Made by a program: the position numbers and the translations under genes
In this document: positions 41,609-49,163 of the stretch, piece by piece
Layout: every line of letters begins with the position of its first letter
How positions within the stretch are numbered: position 1 is the stretch's first letter
The notes under the pieces: generated by a model
Databases searched by the model: none
The model's input: the letters and a program-made list of their open reading frames with translations, nothing else
Told to the model about the DNA's origin: nothing
Source: Algoriphagus kandeliae
GTDB taxonomy: Bacteria > Bacteroidota > Bacteroidia > Cytophagales > Cyclobacteriaceae
Length of the DNA stretch: 64,000 nucleotides
Direction of reading: 5' to 3'
NCBI RefSeq assembly: GCF_004571135.1
Contig: NZ_SPSB01000002.1
Span: 1-64,000, forward strand

Positions 41609-42690
41609 ACTATAGAGCCAAGATTAAAGGCAATAGTCCCAATGATCACCTGACCGATGGGAGACCTTTTGACTGTTGTAGTCAGCGTAAAAGTCATCGC
41701 TGTCACCACTCCCCCATCAAAATCCGGATTGCCAAAAAAATTGGCGATAAAACCCTGCTCCTCCATGACCACTACCTCCGGCATCAGCCAAGCATCTACC
41801 TGAGCGTCATAAGTATAGATCGTACCGTCTGTACTCACAGCCTGCATTCCATCGTAGGGATTGTTTAGGTCATCCTGAGGGTTCAAAGGCCTCAGCCAGT
41901 AGGCAATATCCTCAGGATCCAACATTCCGGGGCTGCCCAGATCATCAGACCCCGTTGAGCCCCCAGCCGAACTCCCACCGCCAGATCCGCCGGAGCCTGG
42001 AGGAAGATCCCCTCCCGGATTGCTTTCCCAGGTTTCTACCTCTGCATACCTTACCTCTGAAATAATACAGTCTCCATTTACACAAGCTGTTGTAAATCCA
42101 GTGACAACAATTTCGGTAGTACACCCACTTATCCTACTGTTGGTATTTTCTGTTTGAATGGCTACCCCGTGAAGATACTGGGATTCACTGAAAACTTCCC
42201 CGTCCAGTCTAAGTAATTGAATCGTCCCTGAAAAATTCCCAAAGCCTTGTCTTCGTTCCTTCGTCTCCATCCATTCTTTTTCCGGGAGGTACTTGATCAA
42301 GTAAGAATTAGTCTCACTGCTTTTCTTAACTACAATCAAATTGGTAAATGCCTCTACATCCTCGATGATCAATGGAATAGTATAAGTGACCTCACCCTTT
42401 ACTAAGTCCTCATGACGAAAAGCTTTACTCGGATTGGCCTTATCGAAATATTGATTATCGCCTTCAGCTATTCGGAAACCAAAGGATGAGGGGTTTGACT
42501 CTTCCCGAAAGGTTTTTAAAAATTTATCCTTTTGAATGGATGTAAAGGTTCTTTTAACATGGTTCTGTTGTAGTTTTGTCTGAGCATTATTTAGGGAGGT
42601 ATCCTCCACACAAGAAGAAAATATGAAGGCAATCAATAGTAAAAATAAGGTGTTGCGAAATAACCGCTTCGAATAAGAAGCAAGTTTCAA
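41596..42690 (-). CDS. Lipoprotein with Gly/Ser linker, candidate polymorphic toxin carrier
   Basis: 364 residues. Lipobox IFSSC (Cys about 27). A conserved-looking N-terminal region (about 30-210, with RISGCTTEIVVTGFTTACVNGDC) is joined by a Gly/Ser linker (about 230-250) to a Pro/Trp-rich segment (DIAYWLRPLNPQDDLNNPYD, VDAWLMPEVVVME). A hydrophobic tail (SPIGQVIIGTIAFNLGSIV) then stops abruptly. The architecture is anchor, linker, pre-toxin region, and the Cys-rich frame continues directly in another phase. It is followed by three paralogous immunity-like genes. The toxic activity is not identified and the delivery route is unknown. An AC repeat precedes the start. Confidence 0.65.
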   Translation of the reverse strand: MKLASYSKRLFRNTLFLLLIAFIFSSCVEDTSLNNAQTKLQQNHVKRTFTSIQKDKFLKTFREESNPSSFGFRIAEGDNQYFDKANPSKAFRHEDLVKGEVTYTIPLIIEDVEAFTNLIVVKKSSETNSYLIKYLPEKEWMETKERRQGFGNFSGTIQLLRLDGEVFSESQYLHGVAIQTENTNSRISGCTTEIVVTGFTTACVNGDCIISEVRYAEVETWESNPGGDLPPGSGGSGGGSSAGGSTGSDDLGSPGMLDPEDIAYWLRPLNPQDDLNNPYDGMQAVSTDGTIYTYDAQVDAWLMPEVVVMEEQGFIANFFGNPDFDGGVVTAMTFTLTTTVKRSPIGQVIIGTIAFNLGSIVCMR

Positions 42691-43039
42691 CTCCCTGAGT
42701 ATCGGGTCAAAAATGAAACCTAAAGATTTGGAATGTGTGTGTGTGTGTTCAAAGGAAAAAGAGTCTTTAATACAACCATTTTTTAAATCATCACTACTAA
42801 CCTAGTAAGAAAATTAAATTTTTTAAAGACTTTTTTAAAAAATGTGATTTAAGTTTTAGTTTTTGTTATTTAATTATGTTTCAACTCCCCTATCAATACA
42901 ATCAGTCTAGCTCTAAAGGCAACCAAATGACAGGGGTGACGACTGAAAACCGAACAACTTAAAAAACCTTCGCATCTTCCCCCTTTTCTAAAAGAAAAAA
43001 TCCTGGCACCGCTGCGTCGTAGTAAGCATAAATCAAAAC
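42691..43039. other. Upstream region of the toxin-like lipoprotein, with dinucleotide repeat
   Basis: Gene-free and AT-rich. It holds a (TG)7 T tract at 42734-42748 (read as AC repeat in the lipoprotein direction, 44-58 nt upstream of its ATG). A partial -7 box (TTCCTTTG on the minus strand) lies just ahead of it. Such a tract can slip and alter promoter spacing or leader length. Confidence 0.5.
42734..42748. repeat. (TG)7 simple sequence repeat upstream of lipoprotein gene
   Basis: Fifteen nucleotides of alternating T and G, the only dinucleotide run of this length I noticed in the window, located in the leader or promoter of the toxin-like lipoprotein. Confidence 0.9.
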
Positions 43040-43636
43040 TTAGCTCCTACGAAAACCAGTCAAGCCTAGGGCTTTGTATATTTCTTCCTTACCCATTTCC
43101 CGGACTTCACCCACCTGAAAGCCCTCAATCGTCAACTTCTCTACTGACCAGCGAACTAATCTCAAGGTAGGAAAGCCTACTGCTGCAGTCATCTTGCGTA
43201 CTTGTCGGTTTTTTCCCTCGATCAAGGTCAAGGCTATCCAAGTATCGGGCACGTTTTTACGATAGCGAATAGGAGGATTTCGCTCGGGCAATTCAGGAAT
43301 CTCTTGAGGAATTTTTGCGATAGCAGGCTTGGTTCGATAGGTTCTCCCATCCACATTAATTTCCACACCTTTCTCCAGCTGACGCAAAGCTTCTTGATCG
43401 GGGATTCCCTCCACCTGAGCAAGGTATGTTCGCTGATGGGCAAATCGTGGATTCAGCAGTTGGTGATTGAGCTGCTTGTCATCGGTGATAATAAGCAGTC
43501 CCTCGCTGTCCTTATCGAGACGACCGACTGGATAGACTGTTTTGGGGAAATGAAAAAGAGAGGCCAGTGTCTGCCCCTCTCCGCTAAATTGGCTCAAAAC
43601 CCCAAAGGGCTTGTAAATAATGAAATATCGCGCCAA
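43040..43636 (-). CDS. rluE: 23S rRNA pseudouridine synthase, RluE-like
   Basis: 198 residues. RsuA/RluE-type pseudouridine synthase without an S4 domain. The catalytic motif GRLDKDSEGLLIITDD contains the essential Asp, with the N-terminal IIYKPFGVLSQF, and the GKNRQVRKMTAAVGFPTLRLVR and late VGEVREM segments are typical. Enzymes of this class convert a single 23S rRNA uridine to pseudouridine. Its last ~150 bp recur, diverged, at 39328-39481. A 58-residue small gene lies 9 nt upstream on the same strand and is probably co-transcribed. Confidence 0.9.
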   Translation of the reverse strand: MARYFIIYKPFGVLSQFSGEGQTLASLFHFPKTVYPVGRLDKDSEGLLIITDDKQLNHQLLNPRFAHQRTYLAQVEGIPDQEALRQLEKGVEINVDGRTYRTKPAIAKIPQEIPELPERNPPIRYRKNVPDTWIALTLIEGKNRQVRKMTAAVGFPTLRLVRWSVEKLTIEGFQVGEVREMGKEEIYKALGLTGFRRS

Positions 43637-43645
43637 GGTGATGGA

Positions 43646-43822
43646 TTAACTACCGCAACCGATACAATCAATACTGGAATCCATGGGCTTGACACCCTTC
43701 AGTTTCATCTCGAGATTGTGGATCTGATCCCGAATTTCCATGTCGGCAAACATATCACCGGTAAGTTGACTTTTCAATTCGGCAATCTGTGCTTCGAGTT
43801 CTTTCAGTTGTAATTCGCTCAT
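43646..43822 (-). CDS. Small coiled-coil protein with CxxC tail
   Basis: 58 residues from ATG 43822. A charged helical N-terminal half (ELQLKELEAQIAELKSQL) looks like a coiled coil, followed by an MFADMEIRDQIHNLEMKL helix and a C-terminus ending IDCIGCGS. The frame is open with neighbour-like codon use. It ends 9 nt before the rluE start. Unnamed; the CxxC could bind metal or act in a redox contact. Confidence 0.75.
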   Translation of the reverse strand: MSELQLKELEAQIAELKSQLTGDMFADMEIRDQIHNLEMKLKGVKPMDSSIDCIGCGS

Positions 43823-44389
43823 AAAAGTTGTGGTTAAAGGTTGATTGATGGGTTAAAATAGCAAGAATGAAACGTAAGTTCCCGATTGCTAGTAAAAAAA
43901 CTGGGGCAAAAATGATTCCAATTGAAAATCAGGCAGAAAAAATTTGACACCTTGATTATTTCTTCCGCAAAACTTAGAAGAGGTAAAGTCTGAGCGTCAC
44001 TGCGAGCGTAGTTTACGGAGCGCGGCAGTCTCAAAGTTTTTCAAAAGGATACGGGGCTTGGCAATTTCTCTCCCGCAAAGTTTAGAAGAAGCAAAGGATT
44101 CTAGAGATCAAAACCACAAGCAATAATATGCTATGTCCTCACGGGACTGAAAAGAGTATTTTGAATGGGTTGATGGTAGCCAACACATCCTGAATATTAG
44201 CAGTGATGAATCGCTGTGGACTAATTTGGAATAAGTGTTCATAAACCCCTTCCCTATTTGGCGAAAAAAAGACAAAAACCAAAGGCTAAAATGCGATCAA
44301 TCTCTTTAAATCTTCGGTAGCTCAAGTTATTATGGATTTTAAAAATCAAATGATTTGCAAAGTAATTCGGGAAACCCCACATTAACAGC
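43823..44389. other. Intergenic region with a palindromic dispersed-type repeat
   Basis: 567 bp with no credible gene. It contains the hairpin element at 43999-44029 and scattered short tracts. I see nothing else; the promoter of the M20 amidohydrolase gene should lie near 44340-44389. Confidence 0.5.
43999..44029. repeat. Palindromic intergenic element
   Basis: Outer arms ACTGC and GCAGT with an inner CGTA/TACG pair and GC-rich spacers form a two-stage hairpin in an otherwise AT-rich gap. It resembles multicopy palindromic elements of Bacteroidota intergenic DNA; only one clear copy is in this window. Confidence 0.4.
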
Positions 44390-45517
44390 ATGAACCCACT
44401 CATCCAACTTCGACACAGCCTTCATCAACATCCAGAAATCGCAGGAGAAGAGCGTCAAACCGCCCAGCGAATTCTGGATTTTTTCAAGCCTTTAAAGCCA
44501 GATGAGACAATAGAAGAATTGGGTGGAACAGGCCTAGCTTTCATTTTCAAAGGAAAAAAACCCGGTAAACGCCTGCTTTTCCGATGTGAACTGGACGCCT
44601 TACCCATACAGGAAAAAGGCAATCCTAGCTACCAAAGCACTGTCTCTGGAAAGGCTCACCTCTGCGGTCACGATGGACACATGGCTATTATCTGTGGCTT
44701 GGGAGAAAAACTATCCCAAAACCGTCCCGAATCCGGGGAAGTGGTCTTGCTTTTCCAACCGGCCGAAGAGACCGGCGAGGGAGCCAAACGCGTCTTGGAA
44801 GATCCAACCTTTGATAAAATCCGACCGGATTTTGCTTTTGCACTGCACAACTTACCGGGCTTTCCACTTCATCAGGTCATATTCCGAAAAGGAACCTTTG
44901 CTGCAGGAAGCACAGGAATGACAATTCATTTCTCGGGAAAAACCTCCCACGCTGCTCATCCTGAAGACGGGCACAATCCCGCAGAAGCCATTTCAAAATT
45001 AATTTTAGCATTGCCTGAAATCCGGAACTCTTTCCCCGGTTTTACTTTGGCAACCGTGATTCATGTCGAGCTTGGAAGTTTGGCTTTTGGAACAAGTGCT
45101 GGAAAAGGAAGTCTGAGTCTTACCTTGCGGGCATTTGATCAAGGAAACCTAGAACTACTGATTCAAAAAGTAGAGGAAAAGGCCCAAGAGCTTGCTGCGG
45201 AAGATCAGCTTGAATTAGAAATCGAATTTCTGGAAAGTTTTGCTGTGTCCAAAAATGACCCTCATGCCGCAAACCTGGCAGAACTAGCTTTTGAGGATTT
45301 AGGTTTAGACGTAATTGAAAATGCCGAACCTTTTCGCTGGTCAGAGGATTTTGGACTATTTAGTCAAAGCTGTCCCTCTTACCTATTTGGTTTAGGTGCC
45401 GGGGAAAACTGCCCCCAACTTCATGAACCGACCTATGATTTCCCGGATGAATTGATTGAGACGGGGGTGAGGGTTTTTGAAAGGATAATTCAAAAAGAAA
45501 CCCTCCAAGGAGATTGA
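44390..45517 (+). CDS. M20-family amidohydrolase (N-acyl amino acid amidase type)
   Basis: 375 residues, M20D-like peptidase. It has RHSLHQHPEIAGEE, CGHDGHMA (metal ligands), QPAEETGEGAK with the catalytic Glu pair, and a lid-domain HAAHPEDGHNPAEA. It probably hydrolyses N-acyl amino acids or small peptides in the cytosol. No signal peptide. Ends in a hairpin overlapping its stop; upstream is a long non-coding region. Confidence 0.92.
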   Translation: MNPLIQLRHSLHQHPEIAGEERQTAQRILDFFKPLKPDETIEELGGTGLAFIFKGKKPGKRLLFRCELDALPIQEKGNPSYQSTVSGKAHLCGHDGHMAIICGLGEKLSQNRPESGEVVLLFQPAEETGEGAKRVLEDPTFDKIRPDFAFALHNLPGFPLHQVIFRKGTFAAGSTGMTIHFSGKTSHAAHPEDGHNPAEAISKLILALPEIRNSFPGFTLATVIHVELGSLAFGTSAGKGSLSLTLRAFDQGNLELLIQKVEEKAQELAAEDQLELEIEFLESFAVSKNDPHAANLAELAFEDLGLDVIENAEPFRWSEDFGLFSQSCPSYLFGLGAGENCPQLHEPTYDFPDELIETGVRVFERIIQKETLQGD

Positions 45518-45534
45518 ATTCCTTGAAGGGTTTC
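45497..45534 (+). terminator. Hairpin overlapping the amidohydrolase stop codon
   Basis: 15-nt arms (45497-45511 and 45520-45534) with one C-A mismatch. The left arm includes the last codons and the right arm follows the stop. There is no T-run, so termination is likely but not certain. Confidence 0.5.
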
Positions 45535-45566
45535 AATAGACATCTTATGCCGTTGCGAGTTGCCTG

Positions 45567-45581
45567 TCCGCCTTAGGCGGA
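45567..45581. repeat. Short perfect hairpin TCCGCC-TTA-GGCGGA
   Basis: A 6-bp GC-rich stem with a TTA loop between the convergent amidohydrolase and M1 peptidase genes. It resembles the short palindromes often repeated in related genomes. Confidence 0.5.
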
Positions 45582-45599
45582 TCCCACTCACAAATAAAA

Positions 45600-47945
45600 T
45601 TACTTCTTCTTACTCTGAGCTCGCTTCATCGGGTTGTCACCGAAAGAAGCTCCTCGAGCTCCACCTCTTCCTTTGAAAAGCTCAAAACGAGATGGCTGAT
45701 ATTGTCTAGGCCAGTAATTGCTGCTTTCGTCGATATCGGCAGTTTCCCGATACGGATCAAGCACAAACTGAACCACCTCTTTTTTCTTAGCAAATACCTT
45801 GGTGACTTCGGTTTCATTCAGTTTCCAGATTTCAGCTGGAATCCGTTCTATTTCCGAAGTGCCATCGGCATATTGGAATTCGATAATCAACGGCATCACC
45901 AAACCACCCACATTTTCGAAGGTAAGCTCGTAGAAGTTCATGTCTGAATTCAACAACTCCTTCTCTTTCGGAGAAAGGCTCGCCATAAATCGCTTGTATT
46001 CCTCCTCATCCTCAGGCATAATTTCAAATCGATCGTAGCTATTGTAGAAATCACGAGTTGCTGGATTTGCTTCTACCACGGTCTGAGGAACATCATTTCG
46101 GTTAAATTCCTTCGTGATGTAGCTTTCTTCACGCTCGAATTCAGCCTTTTCAGCAGCCTTCTTCTCGGCAGGAGTCCGATTATCCAATTTGAACCATTTC
46201 ACATCCTGAATCGCAATATCCACAGGCTCAGTACCGAAGAACCATCCTCTCCAGAACCAATCCAAATCAACTGCAGAGGCATCTTCCAAGGTTCTGAACA
46301 AATCTTCAGGAGTTGGATGCTTAAACATCCATCGTCTTGCATACTCTTTGAAAGCAAAGTCAAAAAGTTCTCTACCCATGACAGTTTCCCGAAGGATATT
46401 CAATGCAGTAGCGGGCTTTGCATAGGCATTTGGACCAAACTGAATAATATTTTCCGAGTTGGTCATGATTGGCTCCAAAAGATGCTTCTCGCTTCTCATG
46501 TAAGGCACAATCTTATGAGCAGGACCTCGGCGGGAAGGATAATTTCTATCCCATTCCTGCTCAGCCATAAACTGCATAAAGGTATTCAAGCCTTCATCCA
46601 TCCAAGTCCACTGACGCTCGTCAGAATTGACAATCATGGGAAAGAAGTTGTGTCCCACTTCATGGATAATCACCGAAATCATCCCGTATTTAACTGCTTC
46701 AGAGTAGGTTCCATCCTTATCCGGACGACCATAATTGAAGCAAATCATCGGGTATTCCATCCCATTGCTTGCCTCCACAGAGATAGCGGTTGGATATGGG
46801 TAATCGAACGTATGGGCAGAATAGGATTTGATGGTATGCGCTACCACTCTTGTTGAATACTGCTCCCAAAGTGGATTAGCTTCTTTGGCGTAGTAAGACA
46901 TAGCCATCACATCTTTTCCACCTTGCTTGACAGCCATGGCATCCCAGATGAATTTTCGAGAAGAGGTCCAGGCAAAATCACGGACATTCTCCGCTTTGAA
47001 AATCCAGGTTTTCTTTTGATTAGATTTTCCTTTTTCCAATTTCTCAGCTTCCGCTTGGGTACGGATAATTACCGGATTGTCATATGACTGCTTAGCTCTA
47101 TTCCATCTTTCTAACTCAGTAGAAGAAAGTACTTCCTCTGGATTTTGAAGTACACCGGTAGCTCCCACCATATGGTCAGCCGGCACGGTGATTCGTACTT
47201 CATAGTTTCCAAATGTTAAAGCAAATTCTCCTCTTCCGAAGAACTGTTTGTTTTGCCAGCCTTCGAAATCCGAATAGACTGCCATTCTAGGGAACCACTC
47301 TGCCATGGTGTAGAGGTAGTTTCCATCTTCAGGAAAATATTCATATCCTGGTCGACCGGAGATATAACTCATGCGATCAGTGATATTGAAAGACCAGTCC
47401 ACAGAGAAACTGAAGCTTTCTCCAGCCTTCAAAGGCTGAGGAAGGTCAATTCGCATCATAGTTTTGTTAACAGCAACCGGTAGTGGATTTCCGTCCGTGT
47501 CCTTTACATTCAAGACCTTGTATCCGAATTCCTCATTTTCCCATAGAATTCCCTCTAATGTTCTCAAAGTCATTCGGGAGTTGATGGAGCTTTCAGCTAC
47601 TTTAGGTGCATCAGATTCAGGACCTCGCTGATTTTCCTCCAGCTGCACCCAGAGATAGGTCAAGACATCAGGTGAATTGTTGATATAGGTGACTGTCTCC
47701 GAGCCTTTGATGGATTGATTGTCATCATTCAGTTCCACGTCAATCACATAGTTGGCTTGCTGCTGCCAGTACATATGTCCAGGAGCACCGGAAGCGGTAC
47801 GATAGACATTAGGTGAGCGGAGCATGGTACCTAGCTGTTCAAAGCGCTCGGCATGGTTTTGCTCTGATCTACGAGCCTGAGCCCAAGTTTCCACTGAAAC
47901 AAGTACCAAGACTACAAGAGCTAATCCTATTTTTCTCATAATCAT
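45600..47945 (-). CDS. Secreted M1-family zinc aminopeptidase-like protein
   Basis: 781 residues; ATG 47945 or ATG 47939 is the start. A signal peptide ends TWAQ (about residue 22). The zinc site is H428-E-V-G-H432 with the distal Glu in WMDEGLNTFMQF. The N-terminal beta-rich domain (PQPLKAGESFSFSVDWSFN) fits M1 peptidases. The usual GxMEN substrate motif is replaced by NGMEYPMICF. It is probably periplasmic, removing N-terminal residues from peptides. The upstream gene (HupE-like) is 7 nt away on the same strand, so they form an operon. Confidence 0.9.
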   Translation of the reverse strand: MIMRKIGLALVVLVLVSVETWAQARRSEQNHAERFEQLGTMLRSPNVYRTASGAPGHMYWQQQANYVIDVELNDDNQSIKGSETVTYINNSPDVLTYLWVQLEENQRGPESDAPKVAESSINSRMTLRTLEGILWENEEFGYKVLNVKDTDGNPLPVAVNKTMMRIDLPQPLKAGESFSFSVDWSFNITDRMSYISGRPGYEYFPEDGNYLYTMAEWFPRMAVYSDFEGWQNKQFFGRGEFALTFGNYEVRITVPADHMVGATGVLQNPEEVLSSTELERWNRAKQSYDNPVIIRTQAEAEKLEKGKSNQKKTWIFKAENVRDFAWTSSRKFIWDAMAVKQGGKDVMAMSYYAKEANPLWEQYSTRVVAHTIKSYSAHTFDYPYPTAISVEASNGMEYPMICFNYGRPDKDGTYSEAVKYGMISVIIHEVGHNFFPMIVNSDERQWTWMDEGLNTFMQFMAEQEWDRNYPSRRGPAHKIVPYMRSEKHLLEPIMTNSENIIQFGPNAYAKPATALNILRETVMGRELFDFAFKEYARRWMFKHPTPEDLFRTLEDASAVDLDWFWRGWFFGTEPVDIAIQDVKWFKLDNRTPAEKKAAEKAEFEREESYITKEFNRNDVPQTVVEANPATRDFYNSYDRFEIMPEDEEEYKRFMASLSPKEKELLNSDMNFYELTFENVGGLVMPLIIEFQYADGTSEIERIPAEIWKLNETEVTKVFAKKKEVVQFVLDPYRETADIDESSNYWPRQYQPSRFELFKGRGGARGASFGDNPMKRAQSKKK

Positions 47946-47952
47946 TTATTTA

Positions 47953-48534
47953 TTACCAAAATTTCGTTCCTAACATAAGCGTCAATGCAATTCCAAATAC
48001 ACTGGAGGCAATGACTAAGGTCCAATCCCTTCTATTTACTCCGGCTATCCCTACCAAAATTCCTGTAACAGTCAAGAAAATGGCTACGACAATCAACTGG
48101 CCAACTTCCAATCCAATATTAAATGCCAATAAAGGTTTCCATATAATCGCTTCTTTTCCCAATAATTCTCTGAGATAATTAGAGAATCCAAGTCCATGGA
48201 TTAATCCAAAGAACAAAGCAAGCACATAATTCAACTGGATATTTTTACCAGTAGAAGGCTTTGGTTTAAGAATGGTTAAAAAAGCGGTGATAGCTATAGT
48301 AACCGGGATCAAAAACTCGATAATATCCGTTCTAACCTGTATGACTTTAAATGTAGCCAAAGCAAGGGTCAGCGAATGTCCAATGGTAAAAGCAGTCACT
48401 AAAATCACAATCTTGCGCCAGTCACGGGGAATGTACAGGGCACATAAAGCCAAGACAAAAAGAATGTGATCGTAACCCTGAATATCTAGAATATGCTGAA
48501 TCCCAATACGGAAATAAAGCTCAAATGAATTCAT
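47953..48534 (-). CDS. HupE/UreJ-family membrane protein
   Basis: 193 residues with six or seven hydrophobic segments, and the family motifs GYDHILFVLAL and FTIGHSLTLALA with paired His (likely metal-binding) and FGLIHGLGFSN. Relatives are nickel or cobalt permeases or hydrogenase/urease accessory proteins; the short Bacteroidota version is usually of unknown substrate. It is co-directional with, and 7 nt upstream of, the M1 peptidase gene and divergent from a DUF6702 gene, a grouping often seen in this phylum. Confidence 0.88.
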   Translation of the reverse strand: MNSFELYFRIGIQHILDIQGYDHILFVLALCALYIPRDWRKIVILVTAFTIGHSLTLALATFKVIQVRTDIIEFLIPVTIAITAFLTILKPKPSTGKNIQLNYVLALFFGLIHGLGFSNYLRELLGKEAIIWKPLLAFNIGLEVGQLIVVAIFLTVTGILVGIAGVNRRDWTLVIASSVFGIALTLMLGTKFW

Positions 48535-48615
48535 ATCTGAATAAATACCTCAATTGAAGTAAATTGCGGCAATAATACAGGTTTATTCCCACAAATAGTA
48601 CCCATAATCTTCCAA

Positions 48616-49113
48616 ATGCTACAGTTTTACACATCGATACTGACAATAGGATGGATGGTTTTAAGCCACCCATTTTTCATTTCCTTGACTGAAATAAGAC
48701 AAAACCCCAACTCCAAAAGATTGGAGATAGCTACCAAAATCTTTTGGGATGATCTGGAGGTTGGCTTAGGCAGTTTTCATGATGTAAAAATCGATTTTCT
48801 CAATCCGGAAAATCCCGAAAAACTTGAAAAACAAATCGATGCCTACTTCCATCAAAAAATTCAATTTTGGGTGGAAGGGAAAGAAGTGAATTGGAGTCTT
48901 CTTGGATATGAAATTGAAGAAGATGCAGCTTGGTTTTACTTGGAATCTGAACCCGTCCAATTTTCCGGAATGTTTAAGGTAAAAAACTCACTCCTTATTG
49001 AAGATTTTTCCACCCAACAAAATATTGTTCATATCTACGAGGGAAACAGTAGAAGCCCAAGAAGTATGCTTTTAACCAAGGGAAATGAATCAAATGAAAT
49101 GCGATTGAAATAA
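48616..49113 (+). CDS. DUF6702 family secreted protein
   Basis: 165 residues. An N-terminal hydrophobic segment is followed by HPFFISLTEIRQNPNSKRLEIATKIFWDDLE, the DUF6702 pattern. It is divergent from the HupE/M1 peptidase genes, the gap being 81 bp. In related genomes these three types sit together, so a shared role, perhaps in metal or peptide handling, is plausible but not shown. A strong bidirectional terminator follows. Confidence 0.82.
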   Translation: MLQFYTSILTIGWMVLSHPFFISLTEIRQNPNSKRLEIATKIFWDDLEVGLGSFHDVKIDFLNPENPEKLEKQIDAYFHQKIQFWVEGKEVNWSLLGYEIEEDAAWFYLESEPVQFSGMFKVKNSLLIEDFSTQQNIVHIYEGNSRSPRSMLLTKGNESNEMRLK

Positions 49114-49114
49114 A

Positions 49115-49143
49115 GAAAGCCCGATGAAATTCATCGGGCTTTC
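49115..49143. terminator. Bidirectional terminator
   Basis: Stem GAAAGCCCGATG/CATCGGGCTTTC with a short AAATT loop between the convergent DUF6702 gene and the SusD-like gene. Confidence 0.9.
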
Positions 49144-49163
49144 AATTTGAATCAATCTAAACC

